DNA of 64,000 bases from positions 1 to 64,000 of the forward strand of contig CAWJNE010000014.1 of assembly GCA_963844175.1 (NCBI GenBank), given 5' to 3'. Positions 26,781 to 34,399 of the stretch are shown piece by piece. A program made the translations under genes and the position numbers. The stretch comes from JALZMG01 sp963844175. GTDB taxonomy: Bacteria > Actinomycetota > Acidimicrobiia > Acidimicrobiales > Ilumatobacteraceae. A model generated the notes under the pieces. The model was not told the DNA's origin. It saw only the letters and a list, made by a program, of their open reading frames with translations, and searched no databases. Numbering within the stretch: the first letter of the stretch is position 1; every line of letters begins with the position of its first letter.

Positions 26781-27440
26781 ATGGCCGTCCGTCTCGGGGA
26801 CACCGCCCCCGACTTCACCGCCGAAACGACCGAGGGCACCATCAACTTCCACGAGTGGCTCGGCGACTCGTGGGGCGTGCTGTTCAGCCACCCCAAGGAT
26901 TTCACCCCCGTCTGCACGACCGAGCTCGGCTACATGGCCAAGATCAAGCCCGAGTTCGACAAGCGCAACGTCAAGATCATCGGCCTGTCCGTCGACTCGC
27001 TCGACCGCCACGAGGCCTGGGCCTCCGACATCGAGGAGACCCAGGGCACGGCGCCCAACTACCCGATCATCGGTGACTCCGACTTCGCCGTGTCGAAGCT
27101 CTACGACATGCTCCCGGCGTCGACCTCCGGCGACTCGGCCGCCCGCACGCCCGCCGACAACATGACCGTGCGCAACGTCTACGTCGTCGGACCGGACAAG
27201 AAGCTGAAGCTGATCCTCGTGTACCCGATGACGACCGGCCGCAACTTCGACGAGGTGCTGCGGGTCGTCGACTCCCTGCAGCTCACGGCCAACCATCGCG
27301 TCGCCACCCCGGCCAACTGGAGCCAGGGCGACGACGTCATCATCGCTGGAACCGTCTCCGATGACGAGGCCAAGCAGATCTACCCGGACGGCTGGGACGC
27401 GCCCAAGCCCTACCTGCGGATCGTCAAGCAACCGAGCTGA
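26781..27440 (+). CDS. 1-Cys peroxiredoxin (Prx6/AhpC2 group)
   Basis: The 219-aa product is a full-length Prx6-type thiol peroxidase that reduces H2O2 and organic peroxides. The peroxidatic Cys is C45 in the signature HPKDFTPVCTTEL, and it is the only Cys in the protein, so resolution must come from an external thiol, in actinobacteria probably mycothiol or a redoxin. The extended C-terminal dimerisation domain (WSQGDDVIIAG, IYPDGWDAPKPYLRIVKQP) is typical of the group. AAGGAG lies before ATG 26781. An inverted repeat in the promoter suggests redox control. It converges with the nucleotidyltransferase gene, with a short hairpin between the stops. Confidence 0.95.
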   Translation: MAVRLGDTAPDFTAETTEGTINFHEWLGDSWGVLFSHPKDFTPVCTTELGYMAKIKPEFDKRNVKIIGLSVDSLDRHEAWASDIEETQGTAPNYPIIGDSDFAVSKLYDMLPASTSGDSAARTPADNMTVRNVYVVGPDKKLKLILVYPMTTGRNFDEVLRVVDSLQLTANHRVATPANWSQGDDVIIAGTVSDDEAKQIYPDGWDAPKPYLRIVKQPS

Positions 27441-27444
27441 AACG

Positions 27445-27463
27445 GTGCTCTTGAGCTGAGCAC
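27445..27463. terminator. Short hairpin between convergent genes
   Basis: GTGCTC (27445-27450) pairs with GAGCAC (27458-27463) around a 7-nt loop, directly after the peroxiredoxin stop and touching the stop of the opposing gene. It is a weak but well-placed candidate. Confidence 0.4.
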
Positions 27464-27945
27464 TACAGCCAGTTCTCCTCGACCCAGGCCCGCACGGGCG
27501 GGGCGAGGCGGTCGAGGTGGGCGGCGGGGTCGGCGCGCACCATCGACGCGCTGATCGGCACCTGCTGACGCTCGGCGTCGACGACCAGGGCCTCGGCGCC
27601 CAGCCGCCGCGCCAACTCGGCCACGTAGTGGTCGCTCGAGCAGACGACGTCGGGCCCGTCCGGCAGCGGCCACCGGTCACGGAACAGGTCGATCCACCGC
27701 TGCCACAGCACCTCGTCACCGAAGTCGGTCGGCAGGTCGTGGGCGACCTCGATCACCGTGACCTCCGGGTGCAGATCGGCCAGCCACCCCGCCCGCCGCG
27801 GCCCCGGCACGGCGTCGTGCCGACCGCTGTTCACGAAGACGACGGCCCGAGCGCAGCGTGCAGCGGCGTGCTCGATGAGGAACGAGTGCCCGAGGTGCGG
27901 CGGGTCGAACCGACCGACGATCAGGCCGCTGGGGTATCGGTTCAC
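27463..27945 (-). CDS. NMN adenylyltransferase-like nucleotidyltransferase
   Basis: The 160-aa product is a compact nucleotidyltransferase of the HIGH superfamily. YPSGLIVGRFDPPHLGHSFL carries the GRF-P-H-GH motif, AVVFVNSGRHDAVPG resembles the substrate loop of NadR/NadM, and ISASMVRADP replaces the C-terminal ISSTxxR. It most resembles the NMN-adenylyltransferase half of NadR, lacking the kinase half, so NAD or nicotinamide salvage is likely but other nucleotidyl transfers are possible. GTG 27945 overlaps the stop of the acyltransferase gene (GTGA), so translation is coupled. Why an NAD-type enzyme is paired with a membrane acyltransferase is unclear. Confidence 0.75.
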   Translation of the reverse strand: MNRYPSGLIVGRFDPPHLGHSFLIEHAAARCARAVVFVNSGRHDAVPGPRRAGWLADLHPEVTVIEVAHDLPTDFGDEVLWQRWIDLFRDRWPLPDGPDVVCSSDHYVAELARRLGAEALVVDAERQQVPISASMVRADPAAHLDRLAPPVRAWVEENWL

Positions 27946-29930
27946 AACGCCGCCTCGGCCACGACCACCGGGCCGAGGTATCGATCGGCCAGCTCGCGGG
28001 CGCCGGCCTCGGAGTAGTGGAGACCGTCCTCGCGGTCCGGCGGGTCGGTCGTGGACGCCATCCACGCCGCCAGGTCGACGACGACGGCACGGCCGGGGAA
28101 CGCCGACTCCAGCTCAGCCAGCACCTCGCGATAGCGCTGGCGGATCAGCGGATCGACGGCCCGGAGCATCGAACCGCTGGCGGGCAGGTCCGGCGTCGGC
28201 GGCGCCACCCAGAGCACCTTGCCGACACCATCGTCCAGCAGGCGCTGCGTCGCCGAGGTGTACTCGGCGGTCAACCGGTCGACGAACAGGTCGTCGGTGG
28301 CGACGAGCGGGACCTCGCCCTCGACCCAGACGCGATCGAGGACGTCGGTCAACGTCACCATCGCCAGCACGACGTCCGGCACCTCAGCGGCGACCGTCTC
28401 CGGCAGTTCCTCGTCGAACACCTCCGTGCAGGCGTCCGACAGGTCGTCGAAGTCGTCGGTGATCTCGCCGGCGCGCACGAAGCCACAGCCCGGTGCGGCG
28501 ACGACGCTGACCTCGGCGATGTCGCGATGATCCCGGGCCCACTCGACCATGCCGTCCCCCGTGGCCATCGCCGTCGAATCGCCGACGACAAGGACGCGGA
28601 CCGGACGCGTCAATGCGGCGGGGAGGGACGGCACGGTCGATGGGGCAGCGACCGTGGTCGACGCGACGGAGGTGGTCGGCGTCACCACGGCGGCGAGCGG
28701 GGCGGCGGGCGGCGACGAGGTCGTCGAGACGACGGCCAGGTCGGCGCCTCGATCGGCGGCCGCCGTCCCGTCGCCGCTCGACGTGGCGAGCTGGCGGCCG
28801 AGCGGCACGACGGCGATCGCCAACGCGACGGCGGCTGCGCCGACGAGCCCGGCGCGCGCCGTCACCCAGCCGCTCGAGGCGGCGGTGCGGATCGGCCGCT
28901 CGAGCAGCACGAACGACAGCACGGCGACGGCCAGGGTGACAGTGACTCGGACGGCGAACAGGGCGCCGATCGGCAGGCCGGTGCGCTCGTCGATGGCCAG
29001 GAAGATCGGCCAGTGGAAGAGGTAGACGCCATAGCTGATGGCACCGAGCGCCACGAGCGGCCGCCACGACGCCAACCGCCGCCACGGCGACCGCACCTGC
29101 AGCCCGACGATCAGCGCCGCCGAGGCGAGCGCGAACACCGGGAGCCAGCCGTCGTACGCCGGTCCGCGCCCGGAGGGCCAGGTGTTGGCGGCCCAGACGA
29201 TGACGATCAACCCGGCCGGGGCGAGGAGTCCGGTGGCGGGCGGCAGGGCTCGCGGGCGGTGATGCAGCACGACGGCCAGCGCCGCACCGACGAGGATCTC
29301 GCCCAGCCGCGCCGGCGTCGCCCAGTAGGCAGCGTCGGCGCCGAACCCGGCGGCGATGCCGGCGGCGAGCAGCGCCCCGGTCACGGCCAAGCCTCCGAAG
29401 GCCCAGCAGCGACCGGCCGGGCGCAGGCGGAGCAACAGCAGCAGGGCCAGCGGCCAGACCCAGTAGAACTGCTCCTCGATCGCCAGCGACCAGTAGTGGT
29501 CGAGCGGTGAGCCCGCCGCCTGCCCGGTGCTGACGAGGTCGGCGTAGCTGTCGCCGCTGGCCAGATCGACCCAGTTGGCGACCTGCAGCAGCGCGCCCCA
29601 GAGGTCGCGACGCAGGTCGGTGTCGTCGAGGAACCAGCCTCGCCAGGCCATGAGTGAGACGGCCACCAGGCACAGCAGGCTGGCCGGCAGCAGCCGGCGG
29701 ATGCGGCGGGCGTAGAAGGCTCGGGCGTCGACGCCGCCCGTCTGCTCGTGCTCGACGAGGGCCAGCGACGTGATCAGGTAGCCCGAGAGGGTGAAGAACA
29801 CCGAAACGCCGACGTAGCCGCCCGGCATCCACGTGAACCCCCCGTGGAACAGCAGCACCAGCGCCACCGCCACCCCGCGCACCCCGTCCAGCGCCGGCTG
29901 GTACCGAAACCCCAGCCGCCCCCGAACCAC
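27942..29930 (-). CDS. OafA-type membrane acyltransferase with C-terminal SGNH domain
   Basis: The 662-aa product begins with an Acyl_transf_3 domain. FRYQPALDGVRGVAVALVLL holds the start of helix 1, followed by the catalytic-type His in LLFHGGF and RRIRRLLPASL after helix 3. About ten helices extend to residue ~370. A Ser/Thr/Ala/Val-rich linker (~380-425) leads to an extracytoplasmic SGNH domain (~435-650) with VLVVGDSTAMATG (Ser block) and DGLHYSEAG (Asp/His block). Fused OafA-SGNH enzymes O-acetylate cell-surface polysaccharide or peptidoglycan. It is co-translated with the nucleotidyltransferase gene. The start at 29930 is reasonable, just before the conserved FRYQPALDG. Confidence 0.9.
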   Translation of the reverse strand: MVRGRLGFRYQPALDGVRGVAVALVLLFHGGFTWMPGGYVGVSVFFTLSGYLITSLALVEHEQTGGVDARAFYARRIRRLLPASLLCLVAVSLMAWRGWFLDDTDLRRDLWGALLQVANWVDLASGDSYADLVSTGQAAGSPLDHYWSLAIEEQFYWVWPLALLLLLRLRPAGRCWAFGGLAVTGALLAAGIAAGFGADAAYWATPARLGEILVGAALAVVLHHRPRALPPATGLLAPAGLIVIVWAANTWPSGRGPAYDGWLPVFALASAALIVGLQVRSPWRRLASWRPLVALGAISYGVYLFHWPIFLAIDERTGLPIGALFAVRVTVTLAVAVLSFVLLERPIRTAASSGWVTARAGLVGAAAVALAIAVVPLGRQLATSSGDGTAAADRGADLAVVSTTSSPPAAPLAAVVTPTTSVASTTVAAPSTVPSLPAALTRPVRVLVVGDSTAMATGDGMVEWARDHRDIAEVSVVAAPGCGFVRAGEITDDFDDLSDACTEVFDEELPETVAAEVPDVVLAMVTLTDVLDRVWVEGEVPLVATDDLFVDRLTAEYTSATQRLLDDGVGKVLWVAPPTPDLPASGSMLRAVDPLIRQRYREVLAELESAFPGRAVVVDLAAWMASTTDPPDREDGLHYSEAGARELADRYLGPVVVAEAAL

Positions 29931-29979
29931 GTCGCCGCACTGTACGAGCTAGGGGGCAGGAGCGGAGCGACTGCCCGAG

Positions 29980-30130
29980 GGATCTGGGTGCGATCTCTGC
30001 CAGCTTGCTGGCGGGATCTGCGCCCAGTTCGCAGCATCGAGCGGGATGAAGGGTCGACCGTCTGTCGCCGTGGCGGTCCCGAACTGGGCGCAGATCTCGC
30101 CAGGTCCTGGCAGAGATCGCACCCAGATCC
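29980..30130. terminator. Long inverted repeat, about 51-bp arms
   Basis: Arms 29980-30031 and 30080-30130 are complementary apart from one base of length and a few mismatches near the middle. Their outer 24 bases (GGATCTGGGTGCGATCTCTG...) match perfectly and a 48-nt apex remains. It lies between the 3' end of the second cyclase gene (30179) and the start of the acyltransferase gene (29930), both on the minus strand. It could be a terminator, an mRNA-protecting structure or a small non-autonomous mobile repeat. Confidence 0.6.
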
Positions 30131-30178
30131 GACGCCGACTCGCAAAGCCTCGTCGGCCCCGTCAACCGACCCGCGCGG

Positions 30179-33100
30179 CTACCCCACCACGGCGGCGTCG
30201 ACGATGCGTTTCCAGCCGGTGGACAGGGTGGTCGGTTCGGTGTCGGCGGCGGCGCCGTCCTGGAGGCGCTGGACGACGGCCAGGAACCCGACGTCGCCGA
30301 CGGCCGAGGCCAGCGACGACAGCCGCTCCAGCGCACCATCGGCGTCGGCGCCGCTGCGCTGGTCGGCGAGCACGGCCGCCAGCCGGGCGATCGCCAGGTC
30401 GAAGTAGCTGGCGCCGTGCTCCCCCTCCACCGCCTCGGCATCGGCGCGGCCACCGTCCACATCACCGGCCAGCACCCGCACGAGGGCCCGGGCCGAACGG
30501 CCGAACGGAAAGTCCTCCACCGTCAGCTCTTCGGCAGCAGCCATCGCGCCGTCGATGTCGCCGGTCTGCAACCGGCCGAGCGCCAGCAGCACGAACGCCT
30601 CGTTGTTCGCCGTGCCCGACGCCCGGTTGCGCTCCAGCACCTGCTCGGCCAAGGACGTCGTCAGCTCCCCCTGGCCGAGGTGCATCGTCACGCCGGCGGC
30701 CGCCTGCAGCGCCATCGACAGCTCACCGAAGCTGTCGCCAAGCGCCACCGACTCCTCCAGCCCGCGCTTGGCGTCGGCCTGCTTGCCGAGCGCCGCTCGG
30801 GCCCGGTTGAGCGGTCCGAGGGCCTGCATCACGCCGTATCGGTCGTCCAGCTCGCGGAACCCGAGCAGGGCCCGCTCCGCCAGCTGCTCGGCCTCGGTCA
30901 GCCGACCCGTCCACAAGCGGAGGTTGGCGAGCAGCGTCTGCATCATCAGCATCGGCCAGCCGTCGCCCCACTTGCGCGCCTCGGCCTCCACCTCGAGCGC
31001 CAGCTCCTCGGCCTGCGAGAAGTGGCGCTGGAAGTACCACACCCACGCCTGCAGCCCGGCCGCCCATGCCACGCCGGTGTGGTCGCCGAGCTCCTCGAAC
31101 CGGCTGCGCGCCTCGCCGAGCGCCACCTGGGCCTCGTCGAAGTCGCCGGCCTGGAACGCCACCCAGGCCAGGTTCTGGTGCGTCCACGCCAGCCCGCGCT
31201 CGTCGTCCAGGTCGGCGAACAGCTCCATCGCCTGGTCGAGGAAGGCGCGGGCGTCGGGCATCGAGCCGCCGAACACCTCGGCGAAGCCGCGCGACCGCAG
31301 GGCATTGGCCAGGCGCCGCTCGTCCTCCAGGTCCCGGAAGATCTCGATCGCCGCATCCAGGTAGATGCGTGCCGCCGCCAGGTCGCCCTGCAGCTGCGCC
31401 AGGGTGCCGAGCCGGCGGCGGGCCTCGCCTTCGTCGATCCGGTCCCCCTCGGCCACGGAGGACTCCAGCACGGCGGTCGCATCGGCCCGGGCGGCGGCGA
31501 ACAGGCGCCGCTCCGTCTCGGCCGTCGCCCGCACCAGCAGCAGCCGCCGCTCGACCGACGGGCTGGCGCGGTGGAAGTCGAGCGCCCGGCTGGCGTGACG
31601 GATGGCGGCGTCGTAGCGGCCGGTGTCGAGCGCGTCGACCCCCGCCTCGCGCAGCGCTTCGATGGCGTGGTCGATGATCGACGGGCGCACGCCCGGAACG
31701 GATCCGACCTCGATGTACAGCTCGGCCGCCGTCGCCGCGTGGTGGGAGACGTCGTCGATGCTGGCGCCGCGTGCCGCCAACACCGCGGCGACACCCGCGT
31801 GTCGCTGGGCCCGCACCCGTTTGGTCAGCGTCTGGTACGCCACCTCGCGCACCACGTCGCTGCCGAACTGCCAGACCCGCCCGTCGACCTCGAGCAAGCC
31901 GGTCGTCGCCAGCTCGTCGAGGTCGGCGATGTCGAACTCCTGGTCCATTTCCCTGGCGAACGTGGCCAGCGCGCCGATCGAGCCCCGATGGCCGAGCACC
32001 GCGGCGTTCTCCAGGATCGACCGTTGCGGCAGGAGCAGCTGGTCGATGCGGGCGGCGATCAGGGCACGCAGCGAACCGGGAAGATCGGCGCCGCTGCCGC
32101 AGTCGGCGGCCAGCGCGGCCAGCTCGACGAGGAACAGCGGGTTGCCGCCCCCGCGCTCGACGAGCGCGTCGACCATCTCGGCGTCCTGCTCCTCGAGGAT
32201 GCTCGACACGAGGCACACCGCCTCGTCCCGACGCAGAGGACCGAGCGGCACACGCACGATCAGCGGGCGGTCGACGGGCGGCGGCCACACCAGATCCGGG
32301 TCGGGACGCTGCGTCGTGACGAGCAGGAACGGACGGTTGCCGAGTGAGCGCACGACGACCGCCAGCAGGTCGCGCAGCAGCGGGTCGGCCCACTGCAGGT
32401 CGTCGACCACGACGACGGTGAGCTGGGTGCCGGAGTGCCCGCTGAGCATCTCCAGCACTGCCGTGGCGACGGCGTCGCGAGCGCCGGCGGCGTCGACCCG
32501 GTCGAGCGGCGACGGATGACCGAGCAAGTGGAAGATCACGTCGAGGTACCGGGCGACCACCTCGTCGCCGGGGTGCAGACCCCACACTGCGGCGGCCTTC
32601 TCTTCGACGATCCGACGCACCTCCTCGGGCGGCGCATCGGTCTCGAACCCGAAGAGGTCCGTGATGCCGGTGACGACCGGAGACCATGGGCTGAGCTCGC
32701 CGTACGGCGCGCACGCCGTACGCACGATGATCGAGTCGCCGTCGAGCCGCTCGACCAACTCGTCGGCCAGCCGGGACTTGCCGACGCCGGCCTCGCCGAC
32801 GATCGACACGACACCGGTGTGCCCGTCACGCACGATCTGCGTGGCGGCGTCGAGCATCGCCCGCTCGCTGATCCGCCCGACGAACGGGACGTCCGACCGG
32901 CGGGCGCGGGCGCCGGCGGCCGACGCACCCATCACCAACCACGACTGCTCGACCTGATCGCGCCCGCGCAGCTGGGTGATCCCGAAGGGCTCGGTGGTCA
33001 CCGCGGCCGTGCACAGCGCGGCGGTCGCGCTGCCGATCAGCACGCCTCCGGGCGGCGCAAGCGACTGCAGGCGGGCGGCGGTGTTCACGACGTCGCCCAT

Positions 33101-33574
33101 CGCCGTGTAGTCGGTGCCGGCGAGCGTGCCGACGAGCACCTCACCGGTGTTGATGCCGATGCGCATCCGGATGTCGGCCACCCCGAACACGCCCGCTGCC
33201 CGCTCCTCGACGTAGCGCGACAGCGTCCGCTGCATCCGCAGCGCGCAGCGCACGGCCCGCTCGGCGTCGTCCTCGTGAGCCACGGGCGCGCCGAACAGGG
33301 CGACGATGGCGTCGCCGAGCAGTTTGTCGACGCGCCCGCCGAAGTCCTCGATGTCGACCACGAGCCGCCGGAAGCACGACTCGACGAGCAGCTTGACGTT
33401 CTCCGGATCGAGGTGCTCGGCGAGCGACGTGTAGCCGACGAGGTCGGCGAAGAGCACCGTGACCACACGCCGTTCCTCCGGCGCCGACCGACCGGCGTCG
33501 GCGCTGGACCCACACGACGGGCAGAAACGGGCCCCCGCCGGCATGGGTTCGCCGCACGAGGCGCAGGCGGGCAT
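30179..33574 (-). CDS. Zinc-ribbon class III cyclase fused to AAA/STAND ATPase and TPR repeats (B)
   Basis: The 1131-aa product starts with a zinc ribbon (C4, C7, C18, C21: CASCG...CPSCG). A class III cyclase domain follows (residues ~36-205). Its metal Asp is D44 in VTVLFADLVGYTSL, the second Asp is in KLLGDAIVALFGAP, and it has the NTAAR transition-state motif. Next comes an AAA_16-type ATPase with IVGEAGVGKSRLADELV (near 270) and VVVVDDLQWADPLL. About 500 residues of TPR helices follow (RLANALRSRGFAEVFGG, GLAWTHQNLAWVAFQAGDFD). There is no HTH. It stands alone with its own hairpin downstream and diverges from the ABC transporter genes, 72 bp apart. A ligand-sensing cyclase or signalling ATPase is inferred; the partner is unknown. 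Confidence 0.88.
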   Translation of the reverse strand: MPACASCGEPMPAGARFCPSCGSSADAGRSAPEERRVVTVLFADLVGYTSLAEHLDPENVKLLVESCFRRLVVDIEDFGGRVDKLLGDAIVALFGAPVAHEDDAERAVRCALRMQRTLSRYVEERAAGVFGVADIRMRIGINTGEVLVGTLAGTDYTAMGDVVNTAARLQSLAPPGGVLIGSATAALCTAAVTTEPFGITQLRGRDQVEQSWLVMGASAAGARARRSDVPFVGRISERAMLDAATQIVRDGHTGVVSIVGEAGVGKSRLADELVERLDGDSIIVRTACAPYGELSPWSPVVTGITDLFGFETDAPPEEVRRIVEEKAAAVWGLHPGDEVVARYLDVIFHLLGHPSPLDRVDAAGARDAVATAVLEMLSGHSGTQLTVVVVDDLQWADPLLRDLLAVVVRSLGNRPFLLVTTQRPDPDLVWPPPVDRPLIVRVPLGPLRRDEAVCLVSSILEEQDAEMVDALVERGGGNPLFLVELAALAADCGSGADLPGSLRALIAARIDQLLLPQRSILENAAVLGHRGSIGALATFAREMDQEFDIADLDELATTGLLEVDGRVWQFGSDVVREVAYQTLTKRVRAQRHAGVAAVLAARGASIDDVSHHAATAAELYIEVGSVPGVRPSIIDHAIEALREAGVDALDTGRYDAAIRHASRALDFHRASPSVERRLLLVRATAETERRLFAAARADATAVLESSVAEGDRIDEGEARRRLGTLAQLQGDLAAARIYLDAAIEIFRDLEDERRLANALRSRGFAEVFGGSMPDARAFLDQAMELFADLDDERGLAWTHQNLAWVAFQAGDFDEAQVALGEARSRFEELGDHTGVAWAAGLQAWVWYFQRHFSQAEELALEVEAEARKWGDGWPMLMMQTLLANLRLWTGRLTEAEQLAERALLGFRELDDRYGVMQALGPLNRARAALGKQADAKRGLEESVALGDSFGELSMALQAAAGVTMHLGQGELTTSLAEQVLERNRASGTANNEAFVLLALGRLQTGDIDGAMAAAEELTVEDFPFGRSARALVRVLAGDVDGGRADAEAVEGEHGASYFDLAIARLAAVLADQRSGADADGALERLSSLASAVGDVGFLAVVQRLQDGAAADTEPTTLSTGWKRIVDAAVVG

Positions 33575-33646
33575 GTCTGAATGCTACGGCGACCCGCGCC
33601 GACCAACCGGCTGCGGTTCCTTGCCCTCGGCGACTACAACGGTGGG

Positions 33647-34399
33647 ATGACTGAAGTGTCCTCCGCCGTCGCCCCGGCACGCAGTGCCGCCGCCGGCGCG
33701 ATCGACGCCGTGAAGGTGTACGGCGTCGGCGACAGCCAGGTGCGGGCGCTCGACGGCATCACCGTTGCGTTCGCCGCCGGGCAGTTCACGGCCATCATGG
33801 GCCCGTCCGGATCGGGCAAGAGCACGCTGATGCACTGCCTGGCGGGACTCGACACGCTGACCTCCGGCGCGGTGTACGTCGGCGACACCTATCTCGCCCG
33901 GCTCAACGACAAGCAACTGACCGAGCTGCGGCGATCGAAGATCGGGTTCATCTTCCAGGCGTACAACCTGATCCCGACCCTGACGGCTCGGGAGAACATC
34001 CTGCTCCCGCTCATGCTCGGCGGAGAGGACGGCGACCGGGAGTGGATCGATCGCGTGATCCGCACCGTCGGCCTGGAGGACCGCCTGAAGCACCGCCCGA
34101 GCGAGCTGTCGGGTGGCCAGCAACAGCGGGTCGCCGTGGCCAGGGCGATGGCCAGCCAGCCGGACATCATCTTCGCCGACGAGCCGACCGGGAACCTCGA
34201 CTCGGCGGCTAGTGCCGAGATCCTCCAGTTCCTGCGGCGCGCCGTGAACACCTACGGCCAGACGATCGTGATGGTCACCCACGACCCGGTCGCTGCGGCC
34301 TACGCCGACCGCGTCGTGTTCCTGGGCGACGGCAAGATCGTCGACGAGATGGTCGACCCGACCCCCGAAGCCGTCATCGACCGGACCAAACACGAATGA
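33647..34399 (+). CDS. MacB/LolD-type ABC transporter ATP-binding protein
   Basis: The 250-aa product has all ABC ATPase motifs: Walker A GPSGSGKST (about residues 51-59), Q-loop IFQAYNLIPTLTARENILLP, signature LSGGQQQRVAVARA, Walker B DIIFADEPTGNLD and the H-loop VTHDP. The LIPTLTA-EN and PTGNLDS wording is specific to the MacB/LolD/FtsE group that energises FtsX-type permeases. ATG 33647 was preferred over upstream codons because the upstream region overlaps the divergent promoter. It overlaps the permease gene by ATGA (34396-34399), so the pair is one transporter. Confidence 0.93.
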   Translation: MTEVSSAVAPARSAAAGAIDAVKVYGVGDSQVRALDGITVAFAAGQFTAIMGPSGSGKSTLMHCLAGLDTLTSGAVYVGDTYLARLNDKQLTELRRSKIGFIFQAYNLIPTLTARENILLPLMLGGEDGDREWIDRVIRTVGLEDRLKHRPSELSGGQQQRVAVARAMASQPDIIFADEPTGNLDSAASAEILQFLRRAVNTYGQTIVMVTHDPVAAAYADRVVFLGDGKIVDEMVDPTPEAVIDRTKHE

